64,000 nucleotides of DNA from Methylocystis echinoides. GTDB taxonomy: Bacteria; Pseudomonadota; Alphaproteobacteria; Rhizobiales; Beijerinckiaceae. Made by a program: the position numbers and the translations under genes. The DNA lies in contig NZ_CP156084.1 of assembly GCF_040687965.1 (NCBI RefSeq), positions 1,254,501 to 1,318,500 of the forward strand, written 5' to 3'. Each line of letters opens with the position of its first letter. Positions within the stretch are counted from its first letter, which is position 1. The notes under the pieces were generated by a model that saw nothing but the letters and a program-made list of their open reading frames with translations, had not been told where the DNA came from and made no database searches. Shown piece after piece: positions 42,786-51,103 of the stretch.

Positions 42786-43055
42786 ATGAGCGACATCCAA
42801 CGCCGCGCTCTTCTCGAAATGCTGATCGGCGGCGCCACGGTCGCGGCGGCGGGAGCCTTAATGTCCTCGACTGCCGCAAACGCCGCTCCATTGCCGGTCG
42901 GCGCGGCCGCAGCGTCCCTGATCGAGGCGCCCATTGAGGATGCGGCCGTCCGCACCACCTGCTGGTGGCGCAGAGGACGGCGCGTCTGTTACCGCCGACC
43001 GGCGCGACGCCGGGTTTGCTGGTGGCGGGGCGGGCGGAGAATCTGTCGCTGGTGA
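42786..43055 (+). CDS. Secreted Cys/Trp/Arg-repeat peptide with Tat-like signal
   Basis: The predicted protein has 89 residues, with aggag 7 bases before ATG 42786. The N-terminus QRRALLEMLIGGATVAAAG looks like a twin-arginine signal. The last 30 residues contain two near-repeats of CWWR-x-GRR-x-C (CWWRRGRRVC and CWWRGGRRIC) linked by Arg-rich sequence. The mature C-terminus is strongly cationic and Trp-rich. Similar unassigned peptides occur in related genomes; the composition resembles membrane-active peptides. Confidence 0.6.
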   Translation: MSDIQRRALLEMLIGGATVAAAGALMSSTAANAAPLPVGAAAASLIEAPIEDAAVRTTCWWRRGRRVCYRRPARRRVCWWRGGRRICRW

Positions 43056-43291
43056 CGAAGAGGCCGCGAGGCGCAGAGCGAGGCGCGTCACAGCCGGACG
43101 GCGCCCTAGTTCGAGCGGCTCTTCACAGCGCGCTCTGTCGCGCATATCAAAGGCAGTCGTACGAAGCCCCGATGAAGTTCCCCACCGGCCTTACGCGCCC
43201 CTCGACGTCCTTTCGCAAGGTCACGCGAGCGTGCAGCCTCTCGCGCACGCCGATAAGCTACGACCGCCCCCCAACGGCGAGGTTCGCGTAA

Positions 43292-44848
43292 ATGTTCGCC
43301 ATGGTTTTGAAAGCGGTCAAATGGTCGGCAATCCTGCTGAGCCTTGCTTTCGTGATTTTCCTCGGCGTTCGAATTTACGTCACCCAGCGCGGGCTCCCGT
43401 TGGAGGTATGGCACACTTATGCGCCGGAGGAATTCACCGCCGAGGAAATCGATAACGCCGACTGGACCGCTTACCTCGCGAAAGAAGACAGGCTGTTCGA
43501 CTCCCTCATCCTGAACGTCAGCCGAAGGCTGGAGCCAGATGAGCGCGTTCCGTTCAATAGATATTACGAAGACAGCCCCGTCTATCCCGGCAAGTTCAAA
43601 CAGAACTGGAACCGCTCCTATCTCCTCGAGCCGACGGGCGCGCCTTCCGGCGCGGTCGTCTTGTTGCACGGACTGACGGATTCTCCCTATAGCCTCCGAC
43701 ATCTCGCCGCGCATTATCGCGACCGCGGCTTTGTCGTCGTCGCCATCCGCTTGCCGGGCCACGGGACCGTGCCCGCGGGCCTCACGGACGTCGACTGGCG
43801 CTCGTGGCTGGCGGCGACGCGGCTTTCGGTTCGAGAGGCGCGGCGGCGGGCCCCGGCGCCCTTGCCGCTCCATATCGTCGGATTTTCGAACGGCGGTTCG
43901 CTCGCAGTGAAATATGCGCTCGACGCCCTGCTCCATCAGGACTTGCCCCAGGCGGATCGCTTGGTCCTCATTTCGCCGATGGTCGGGATAACCCGCTTCG
44001 CGCGCTTCGCCGGACTCGCTGGTCTTCCGGCCATGCTCCCGGCGTTCGCAAAGGCCGCCTGGCTCAGCGTGATGCCGGAATTCAATCCGTTCAAATACAA
44101 TTCTTTCCCTGTCAATGGCGCAAGACAGGCGTACCGTCTGACCGATTCGCTGGGCCAGCAACTCATCGCCGCTCAACGTGACGGAACGCTAAGCAAACTG
44201 CCTCCCATTCTCACTTTTCAGTCGGTCATGGATTTTACCGTGAGCACGCCCTCCGTTCTGACGGGGCTTTACGATCGCTTGCCTGCAAACGGCAGTGAAT
44301 TGGTGTTGTTCGACGTCAATCGCAACGCGAAATTCGGGCCGCTGCTCCGCGCCTCCGCCGATGCGAAGCTCGGCGAGATCGCGCCGCCCGCGATCAGGAG
44401 CTATCGGTTAACGATCCTGACAAACGCCGACGAAGGAACGGACGAAGCGATTGAGCGGACCGTCGACGCGGGCGCGACAGAACAGCACATACGCCGAATT
44501 GGGCTCTTTTACCCGAAGGGCGTTTATTCGCTCTCGCATGTCGCCCTGCCTTTCCCCCTCACCGACGCGCTATACGGCTTGACGCCCGACAGCGCGGAAG
44601 ACTTCGGCGTCCAATTGGGGGCATTGGCGCCACGCGGCGAACGCGGCGCCTTGATCGTCAGCCTCGACGCGCTGCTGCGGATGTCGTCCAACCCCTTTTT
44701 TCCGTATCTCGTTGAGAGGGTTGCTGAATTCACGCCGAAGCCGGCTGCGGCCCGCGACCCGGAGGTCGAGGGATCGGCGCCTGTCGCGCAACGCCCCCCG
44801 CCCGTGGCGCCACGGCGCGCCCGCAATAAACGCGGGGGCGGCGTCTGA
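43292..44848 (+). CDS. Membrane-anchored alpha/beta hydrolase
   Basis: This 518-residue protein has one N-terminal membrane helix (VKWSAILLSLAFVIFLGVRI). A hydrolase domain begins near residue 115 with AVVLLHGLTDSPYSLRHLA and RLPGHGTVPAGL, then the nucleophile elbow LHIVGFSNGGSLAVKYAL (Ser in GFSNG). The acid and histidine are not clearly placed, though SHVALPF in the last third is a plausible His region. The C-terminal 40 residues are Pro/Arg-rich. An internal ATG at 43301 may be the true start. Substrate unknown. Confidence 0.7.
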   Translation: MFAMVLKAVKWSAILLSLAFVIFLGVRIYVTQRGLPLEVWHTYAPEEFTAEEIDNADWTAYLAKEDRLFDSLILNVSRRLEPDERVPFNRYYEDSPVYPGKFKQNWNRSYLLEPTGAPSGAVVLLHGLTDSPYSLRHLAAHYRDRGFVVVAIRLPGHGTVPAGLTDVDWRSWLAATRLSVREARRRAPAPLPLHIVGFSNGGSLAVKYALDALLHQDLPQADRLVLISPMVGITRFARFAGLAGLPAMLPAFAKAAWLSVMPEFNPFKYNSFPVNGARQAYRLTDSLGQQLIAAQRDGTLSKLPPILTFQSVMDFTVSTPSVLTGLYDRLPANGSELVLFDVNRNAKFGPLLRASADAKLGEIAPPAIRSYRLTILTNADEGTDEAIERTVDAGATEQHIRRIGLFYPKGVYSLSHVALPFPLTDALYGLTPDSAEDFGVQLGALAPRGERGALIVSLDALLRMSSNPFFPYLVERVAEFTPKPAAARDPEVEGSAPVAQRPPPVAPRRARNKRGGGV

Positions 44849-44985
44849 CAGGGCCATGAGGGGGGCTAACCGTCCGTGCGAACGCCTGAATCGGCGCACG
44901 GCGACGGGGTCGCCCAACCTTGACGGCAGGCAGGATTACGATCAAAGTCCAGGCGCACGAGCTCTATAAATGGGAGGATTCTTCG

Positions 44986-45270
44986 ATGAATAAAGATAAT
45001 AAAGAGCCCGAATCTCTGTCTCGCCGCTCTTTCGTCGCCGCGCTCTTCGCGGCCGCCGCCATCCCTGTCGTTTCCCTCGCTTCCTCGGACGCTGAAGCTT
45101 TGGAATCCACTGAGCGGCAATTCTCCGGCTTTCGCCATCAGCCCCGTGTCCAGCGGCCGAGGAGCCCGGTTCGGGGATCGCGCCGTCACCGCCGCGTCGC
45201 CCGCGTGAGGCATACTGGCAAGCCTCAACCGCGCCAGGACGCGCCCCAGGCGGACGCTCCGAAGCAATAA
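44986..45270 (+). CDS. Small Tat-exported basic protein
   Basis: The predicted protein has 94 residues, with ggagg 8 bases before ATG 44986. The N-terminus LSRRSFVAALFAAAAIPVVS is a clear twin-arginine signal. The mature part is rich in Arg, His, Pro and Gln (RGSRRHRRVARVRHTG) without recognisable fold. A strong terminator follows. No function assigned. Confidence 0.65.
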   Translation: MNKDNKEPESLSRRSFVAALFAAAAIPVVSLASSDAEALESTERQFSGFRHQPRVQRPRSPVRGSRRHRRVARVRHTGKPQPRQDAPQADAPKQ

Positions 45271-45279
45271 GCGTTTTTT

Positions 45280-45308
45280 AAAAGCGCGCCTTCCCAGGCG
45301 CGCTTTTT
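45280..45308 (+). terminator. Rho-independent terminator
   Basis: Arms aaaagcgcgcc and ggcgcgcttttt enclose a 6-base loop; the T-run is part of the arm. It follows the Tat-exported small protein and lies before the convergent AI-2E gene end at 45324, so it may serve both strands. Confidence 0.8.
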
Positions 45309-45323
45309 CAATTGAGCGACGCG

Positions 45324-46430
45324 CTAGACGCGATCTTCATTTTGATAGACTGGAACGGCCTCCGGGGGTCCACTCGACAGGAGCGCCGCAATCCATCGGG
45401 ACGGCTCGAACTGTTCGAAAGCGCTGAGGATAGCGATTGCGAGCGGGATCCCCAGAAAGGCGCCGACCGGTCCCCAGAGAAAGGTCCAAAGAATAATCGC
45501 GAAAAGGACCACTGGGGGCGAAATCGACAAAGCCGCGCCGGAGAAGGCCGGCTCCAAAAGGCTGCCGATGATGAAGTTGATCGCCATCAGCCCGAGAAGG
45601 ACCATGAGGGGCGCGCCAATCGTTCCAAACTGAACGAGGGCGAAGATCGGCAGGCTCACAACGGTGATAAAAGAGCCGAGGTAAGGAAGATAGTTCAGCG
45701 CGAAGGCCAAAACGCCCCAGGCAAGAGCTAACTCCAACCCGACATAGCGCGCCAGGGCCCATGTCGCCAAGCCGGTCGCAACGCTCGCGACGGTGCGAAC
45801 GTAAATATAAGAGCGGAATTTCTTTTGAATGTTCGCGCCGCAAGCGAGCAGCTTGACGCTTGTTTCCCGGTTCCGAAGAGCGGAGATTCGCGCCAGAAAA
45901 TAGTCCGCCTCGGCCAGTCCCAAGATCACATAGACGATCACAATCAGCGAAAAGGCCAGGATGCTATTCGCGCGCAACGCGAAAGCCTGCAACCTCGGGA
46001 TCAGCGCAGGTCCGCTGAATTGCTCCGCCAGGAGCGCGAAGAGCGAGATATCATGTCGTTCCAGCCATGCGCTCACGCTGAAGAGGGAATCCTGGATCAG
46101 GTCCAGGTTCTGTCTCAGCCAATGCGCGACCTCGCCTGCGCTCCACATCACAATGGAGACGAGCGCCAGCACGATGGCCGAGGCGCATACGACCGTCAAA
46201 GACAGCGCCGCCGCCTTGCCAAGCCTTTTCTGGAGCATGTTTTGGAGAGGCCAGGCGAGAATGACGACGAAGAGCCCGAAGACCGCGGGCTCGATCACGG
46301 CTTCTGCGATTTTGCAGGCGGCCAGAACCACAAAGACAAGCATAACGATCGATGCGGCGGTGACGATCCGGTTTTGAAACATTGCGGCCCTTTCAACGGC
46401 AGCGGCAGTGAGTTTCGACACTCTCGACAA
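45324..46430 (-). CDS. AI-2E family transporter
   Basis: This 368-residue membrane protein has the family layout: paired N-terminal helices (IVMLVFVVLAACKIAEAV), a soluble segment, and the C-terminal block NYLPYLGSFITVVSLPIFAL followed by GSLLEPAFSGAALSISPPVV and WTFLWGPVGAFLGIPLAIAI. ATG 46382 is an alternative start nearer the first helix. It is divergent from another family member at 46562, with a 130-base gap. Substrate unknown. Confidence 0.85.
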   Translation of the reverse strand: MSRVSKLTAAAVERAAMFQNRIVTAASIVMLVFVVLAACKIAEAVIEPAVFGLFVVILAWPLQNMLQKRLGKAAALSLTVVCASAIVLALVSIVMWSAGEVAHWLRQNLDLIQDSLFSVSAWLERHDISLFALLAEQFSGPALIPRLQAFALRANSILAFSLIVIVYVILGLAEADYFLARISALRNRETSVKLLACGANIQKKFRSYIYVRTVASVATGLATWALARYVGLELALAWGVLAFALNYLPYLGSFITVVSLPIFALVQFGTIGAPLMVLLGLMAINFIIGSLLEPAFSGAALSISPPVVLFAIILWTFLWGPVGAFLGIPLAIAILSAFEQFEPSRWIAALLSSGPPEAVPVYQNEDRV

Positions 46431-46561
46431 GACGCCTTAGTCGCAACCGACGGCTAAAGCCAAGCTCAACGGCGGAATAAACCCAGCTCGGCCCTGCCAG
46501 GCGGGCGCCGATACTGGAAACATTCCCGCCCCGGGCAAGTTATTGGCCACAGGCAAGCGGC

Positions 46562-48304
46562 TTGCTCCATGTCCGCCATTCCTCTAGGGCGCTTCGCAAA
46601 GTGGCGGAAGTCATCGTATCAGCGATTGTGGTGGTCGCCATCGTGTATGGGCGCGAAGTGCTCATGCCGTTGTCCCTCGCCGCCGTCGTCGCCTTCATGC
46701 TCTCGCCGGCCGTGGCCTGGCTCGCCCGATTCGGCCTTCCCCGCCTCCTCGCAATCGTCTTGGCGCTCTCGACGCTCGTCGGCGCGACGCTGTTTGCGGC
46801 CACGGTGTTCAGTTCGCAGATTATCAGCCTGACCGGCAGCCTTGCGACCTATAAGAACAACCTTGCCGAAAAGGCCCGCTCGCTCACCCCGACGACGGGC
46901 GGCGGCGCGTTGCAGCGCGCGATCGACTCGCTCGACGCCTTGCAAAGAGAGGTGGAAAAGCAGACCCACGGGCCCGAAAGGGACGAGGAGATCCGGGTCG
47001 TTGTCGAGAACCCTCGGGAGGGCGGCGTCTCGGGCGTGCTGGAGACGGTGCGATCGGTGCTGGGCCCGCTCGAGATGGCGCTCCTGACCCTCGTTTATGT
47101 CGCCGTGCTGCTCGCTGGCCAATATGATCTCGTCGACAGGGTGGTGCGTCTCGCCGGCGTCGAGAACATGTCGGAATCGACGGCGGCGCTGAGCACGGCC
47201 GGCGAGCGTCTTTCAAGCTTCTTCCTCGGTCAGGGCGCAATCAATCTGGCCTTTGGCGTCGCAACCGGCGCGGTGCTGGCGGCGCTCGGCATTCCGAACG
47301 CCATCCTCTGGGGGATGGCCGTCGCGCTGCTGCGCTTCATCCCCTTCATCGGCATATTTGCGGCGGCCGTCCCGCCGCTGCTGCTCGCCGCCGCGGTTTC
47401 GCCCGGTTGGGGCCTGCTGCTCGGCGTCCTCGCCTATTTCCTGATCGCGGAGCTGATCACGTCCAACATTGTCGAGCCCGTCGTCATGGGCCGCCACGTC
47501 GGATTGTCGCCGCTCGCCTTCATTGCAGCCGGCAGTTTCTGGTGGGTCGTCTGGGGCCCGGTGGGACTCCTGCTCGCCGCGCCCCTGACCACTACGCTGG
47601 TTGTGCTCGGCGAGTTCTTTCCGTCAATGTCGTTTCTCAGCCTTCTCTTCGGGGATCGCCCCCCTCTCACGCCCGAGCAGGAATATTACCATCGCTTGCT
47701 GGCGAGAGACGCCGCGACCGCGGCCGAGGCGCTGGAAAGCGCGACGCGCGGGCTGCCCGAGATTTGCGACGCTGTCGTGCTTCCCGCCCTCGCCGTTGCG
47801 ACAAAGGATTTTCGCGACCGTCGCATTTCGGCGGAGCGCGCCCAGGCGATCGCCGACACGATGCGCGAGGCGACCGAAAGCGTCTTCCCGGTCGCCAAGC
47901 CTGGGGCCGAGACGGCGGCGCGAACGATCATCATCCCTGGCCTCGGCCCGATCGACGCCGCCGCGAGCGGCTTGGCGGCGGCGGTCCTCTCCGAGACGAC
48001 GGGGAAACCCTGCGCCGCGGTTCAGGCGTCAACGGGTCTCCTCGCGCTCGCCTCCCTCAAGGAGGAAGAGACGGCGCCGCCCGAGACGCTTCTGCTCTTC
48101 ACCGTGGGCGGGCTTGCGCGCGCTCAGATGAATTACATGGCGCGCCGCGCCGGCGTCCTTTTTCCCGAAACGCGCATCATGCTGTTCGAGAAGGAAGAGG
48201 GTGGGCCGATACATGCGGGCGAGGAAGAGGGTCGCATCGTCCGCTGTTCGTCCTTGAGCCGCGCGGATCAACTCCTCAGGCTGGCGCCGCAGGGCTCGCC
48301 CTGA
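46562..48304 (+). CDS. AI-2E family transporter with long C-terminal extension
   Basis: The protein has 580 residues, about 220 more than usual for this family. Residues 1-370 form the transporter, including ALLRFIPFIGIFAAAVPPLL and IVEPVVMGRHVGLSPLAFIA. Residues about 370-575 are a soluble domain (PEICDAVVLPALAVATKDFR, then PLGPIDAAASGLAAAVL-like segments) for which I know no name. The start is TTG 46562, possibly GTG 46601. It is divergent from the AI-2E gene at 45324. Extended versions of this kind occur in other Proteobacteria. Confidence 0.8.
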   Translation: MLHVRHSSRALRKVAEVIVSAIVVVAIVYGREVLMPLSLAAVVAFMLSPAVAWLARFGLPRLLAIVLALSTLVGATLFAATVFSSQIISLTGSLATYKNNLAEKARSLTPTTGGGALQRAIDSLDALQREVEKQTHGPERDEEIRVVVENPREGGVSGVLETVRSVLGPLEMALLTLVYVAVLLAGQYDLVDRVVRLAGVENMSESTAALSTAGERLSSFFLGQGAINLAFGVATGAVLAALGIPNAILWGMAVALLRFIPFIGIFAAAVPPLLLAAAVSPGWGLLLGVLAYFLIAELITSNIVEPVVMGRHVGLSPLAFIAAGSFWWVVWGPVGLLLAAPLTTTLVVLGEFFPSMSFLSLLFGDRPPLTPEQEYYHRLLARDAATAAEALESATRGLPEICDAVVLPALAVATKDFRDRRISAERAQAIADTMREATESVFPVAKPGAETAARTIIIPGLGPIDAAASGLAAAVLSETTGKPCAAVQASTGLLALASLKEEETAPPETLLLFTVGGLARAQMNYMARRAGVLFPETRIMLFEKEEGGPIHAGEEEGRIVRCSSLSRADQLLRLAPQGSP

Positions 48305-48313
48305 GGCGAGCCC
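48292..48313 (+). terminator. Hairpin over the stop codon of the extended AI-2E gene
   Basis: A perfect 9-bp stem (gggctcgcc / ggcgagccc) with loop ctga includes the TGA stop at 48302-48304. No clear T-run follows. It may terminate transcription or act in both directions between convergent genes. Confidence 0.45.
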
Positions 48314-48328
48314 GAAACGAATTTCCTA

Positions 48329-49342
48329 TCAGCCAGCCGTCGGATGAGGCGCGCCGATAAAGGGAAACACATTCAAAATGTCGGTGTGCGGCTTGAGGCC
48401 GTCACGAGGGATTTCGCCTTTCGACAAAAAGGCGAGACGGTGGTTCAAGACGTCGTCGGTGAGGCGTCGGCCGTTGGGGTAGGCCGCGGGCTTCGAGGGA
48501 TCGAAGGTCAACAGGTCGGGAAGAATGCCTTCTGCGTCGAGCGCGCGGATTGCTTCCTCTTCCGTATAGTCGCCCGTATGGCCCATGAGATGTACGAATT
48601 GGCCGAGCCAGCGGTTTCGATCATTGATCGGCTCGCTGGCGTTGTATTCCTCCTTCGTCTCGTCCGTATTGAAGAAGCTGCTGACCGACGGATGACCCGC
48701 GCGATCGACATGAAGGAGCTTGCCGTCCCGACGCAGGCTGCATCGGCCCCAAACGCCGATCAGCGGCTTGGGCTGCAGCTCCGACGTCGGAATCTCGATC
48801 ACCGTCGAACAGACGTTTGCGCGCAAGTTCGAGTCGATTCCGGTCCAGGGCGACTTGCCGCCGAGCTGCGGCGAGGTGAAATTTCGTCCTCCCTTCGTGT
48901 CATAGAGATTGAGAACGCCGTCGAGATCAAAAAAGAAGGCGTCGCTTCTGGCGCCCGCAAAGAAGCGATAGGGACCGACGCTCACAATGTTCGGCGCCGT
49001 CTGAAACGAGACTTCGGCGTCGGCGATGATGCGCTCGCCGGCGACTTCGGCGGATTGCGCGTCAGCGCCTTTGGCGATGAAGACGCTCGCGGTTTGCTTC
49101 CCATTCTCGACCGGCGAGAAGACATAACTGACCGCCACGTCGGTCAGGCAATCGCCGTCCGTGTCGATATTCAGGCGATAGATCGCGTCCGGATGGAATC
49201 CGTTGGCCGAGGGGTTTGCATTGAGAATGAAGACTGTCTTCGCACTGTCTTCAGGCGACTGGAACAGATAAAGATCACAAAGGTCGAGACGCTGATCGTC
49301 GAGCGGCGGACCGAGACTCAGTCCGGTGAAATGATTCGACAT
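48329..49342 (-). CDS. DUF4331 family protein
   Basis: The predicted protein has 337 residues starting at ATG 49342, with ggagg 6 bases upstream. The N-terminus MSNHFTGLSLGPPLDDQRLD is typical of DUF4331, and FILNANPSANGFHPDAIYRL and DLDGVLNLYDTKGGRNFTSP are consistent with this Ca-binding-like beta-rich family. There is no signal peptide. The role of the family is unknown. It is convergent with the extended AI-2E gene. Confidence 0.75.
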   Translation of the reverse strand: MSNHFTGLSLGPPLDDQRLDLCDLYLFQSPEDSAKTVFILNANPSANGFHPDAIYRLNIDTDGDCLTDVAVSYVFSPVENGKQTASVFIAKGADAQSAEVAGERIIADAEVSFQTAPNIVSVGPYRFFAGARSDAFFFDLDGVLNLYDTKGGRNFTSPQLGGKSPWTGIDSNLRANVCSTVIEIPTSELQPKPLIGVWGRCSLRRDGKLLHVDRAGHPSVSSFFNTDETKEEYNASEPINDRNRWLGQFVHLMGHTGDYTEEEAIRALDAEGILPDLLTFDPSKPAAYPNGRRLTDDVLNHRLAFLSKGEIPRDGLKPHTDILNVFPFIGAPHPTAG

Positions 49343-49445
49343 TAGGCTGCCCTCCATTGTTTCGCGAACGAACCGTAGAGAAGATTTTTGCAACTTGCGG
49401 GGCCGAAATCGCACCGCCCCCTTTCACCGCGTCGCGGCCCCCGCC

Positions 49446-50000
49446 TTATTTCGGCGGCTCCCAGCTTTTCTGCAAAAGGCGCCGAACCATTGGCTCGAAG
49501 GTGGACAAGGGCTCGTTGGGGTAATCCGGGTCAAACGAAACCTCGTCATACCGCGCACAGAACTCAACGGTCCGCTCATAAGCAGGATCAGACTTGAACT
49601 GGTCGCGCGCATTGGGGTCGAGGCCCAGGTGCGCCGCGTAGAAATAGGTTTGAAACAAGCCGTGTTTGGCGAGCATCCAGTAATTGTCGCGGCTGATGAA
49701 CGGCCTCAGGATCGCGGCGATGACCTCGCCGTGGTTGAAAGGGCCAAGCGGCTCGCACGCATCATGCAGCAGCGCGACGACGACATATTCCTCGTCCTTG
49801 CCGTCGCGCAGCGCGCGCGTCGCCGTTTGCAGGCAATGATCATAACGGCTGATATTATAGGCGGTGTCCTTGCTGAGCTCCCGGAGCAATCCGAAAAGTC
49901 GATCGGGTAAGGCTCTCAACGTCCGTTCGTGCACATGCTTGAGCACGAGAAAATCTTCGTCCGTGCCTTGGTCCATGCGCGAAAAATGCATTTTTTCCAT
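49446..50000 (-). CDS. HD-domain protein
   Basis: This 184-residue protein has the HD metal-binding pattern: YDHCLQTATRALRDG, VVALLHDACEPLGPFNHGEV and ISRDNYWMLAKHGLF, giving H...HD...H. Proteins of this size include phosphohydrolases and mixed-valence di-iron oxygenases such as PhnZ; the sequence alone does not decide. It lies upstream of the DUF4331 gene on the same strand, with a gap of 104 bases, so the two may be co-expressed. Confidence 0.7.
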   Translation of the reverse strand: MEKMHFSRMDQGTDEDFLVLKHVHERTLRALPDRLFGLLRELSKDTAYNISRYDHCLQTATRALRDGKDEEYVVVALLHDACEPLGPFNHGEVIAAILRPFISRDNYWMLAKHGLFQTYFYAAHLGLDPNARDQFKSDPAYERTVEFCARYDEVSFDPDYPNEPLSTFEPMVRRLLQKSWEPPK

Positions 50001-50621
50001 GAGGCGCTCGCTACGGCGCGCGTAAAAAGGTTACGCTGCGACGCGGATATCGTGCCCTTGGCAAGCGCCGAAAGCAACGGCCATATCGAGCACAAGCTTC
50101 ACAAGTCGCATCGAAGGCGGACTTCGCCTCTCCTCACACAATGGACCCGCGGTCGGCCACACGGTCAAAGATGCGCGATTGCTTCGCACACGTATCGAAG
50201 CTGAAGGAAAACTCGGCGTCGCTCGGTTTAGCGGCGGAGCAAGCCTCGCTCTCGGAGATCATCCGATTGCCGATGAACTCCGATCCTTGCGCATTGGGGA
50301 AGCCGCCGTTCAATGCATATACGTTCAGCAAGCGCATAGCATTCATTACGATTCGAGCGAGCGCCCGCCTTTAGTTTAGCGGATCGTCACGTGAGCCTTT
50401 GGCGCGCCGGTTGCGCGCGCTGTCGCTCTTGGCTGCCGCTTCGCGGGCCTAAGCGCTGGGGGTCAACGGCGGCGACGACGTGAAGGGCCGCGAAATTATT
50501 TTTCATTTTTAAGTTACTGCGCACAGGAGCACTCCGCCCATCGGGGATAGACGGCTCGCCGCCTGCTGGCCTTCAACGCCTGGGAACAAGAAAATTACCT
50601 TCGCGTTGCAGGGGTGGCGTC
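50001..50621. other. 620-base stretch without convincing gene
   Basis: Short frames on both strands (for example 50141-50374 plus and 50134-50346 minus) lack ribosome sites and protein-like composition. I see no RNA gene or repeat. It presumably holds the promoter of the HD-domain gene on the left and that of the Gly/Trp-rich gene on the right. Confidence 0.5.
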
Positions 50622-50639
50622 GGGGCTTTGTCAGACAAG
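50622..50639 (+). promoter_or_regulatory. Conserved leader element, second copy
   Basis: The 18-mer ggggctttgtcagacaag ends 17 bases before ATG 50657, exactly as for the paralogue inside the mobile element. Similarity continues upstream for about 40 bases with scattered differences, so the leader as a whole has been kept. Confidence 0.55.
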
Positions 50640-50656
50640 GGCGCGGAGATGTGGCG

Positions 50657-51004
50657 ATGACAAACACACGTAAGATGATTACTGCAGCGCTCGCCGCCAC
50701 CATGCTGGTCAGCACGCTTTCAATTTCGACTCCCGCTTCCGCCTGGGGCGGCTATGGATGGGGTCGCCATTGGGGCTACGGCGGCGGCTGGGGATGGCGC
50801 CATCGCGGCTGGGGACGCTGGGGATATGGCGGACTCGGGCTCGGCCTGGCCACTGGCGCGGCGCTCGGCGCGGGCTACCCCTACGGCGGCTACGGCTATT
50901 GGGGCTCCGCTTATCCCGGCGGCTATTGGGGTTCCGCGGGTTGCGGCACTTACGGCGCAGCCTATCCGGCCTATTACGGCAGCGCCGGCTGCGGGTGCTG
51001 GTAA
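50657..51004 (+). CDS. Gly/Trp/Tyr-rich secreted protein, copy 2
   Basis: The protein has 115 residues, with cggaga upstream of ATG 50657. A Sec signal (KMITAALAATMLVSTLSIST, cleavage after PASA) precedes WGGYGWGRHWGYGGGWGWRH-type repeats, the block YPYGGYGYWGSAYPGGYWGS and a terminal Cys-rich GSAGCGCW. It is clearly paralogous to 13115-13540, shorter mainly by fewer Gly-Trp-Gly repeats. Function unknown; such glycine-rich proteins may be surface or stress-related. Confidence 0.75.
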   Translation: MTNTRKMITAALAATMLVSTLSISTPASAWGGYGWGRHWGYGGGWGWRHRGWGRWGYGGLGLGLATGAALGAGYPYGGYGYWGSAYPGGYWGSAGCGTYGAAYPAYYGSAGCGCW

Positions 51005-51052
51005 AGATTTGCGCGGCCCGGAGCCCCTTCGCCGGGCCGCTGCGCCAAAGGA

Positions 51053-51080
51053 AAAGGCGGGCCCTACGGCGCCCGCCTTT
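51053..51080 (+). terminator. Terminator between convergent genes
   Basis: Arms aaaggcgggc and gcccgccttt with an 8-base loop; A and T runs in the arms make it usable in both directions. It separates the Gly/Trp-rich gene from the convergent peroxidase. A second GC-rich hairpin lies just upstream (51013-51040). Confidence 0.75.
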
Positions 51081-51103
51081 GCTTTGTCCCGATCGATCGA
51101 CGC

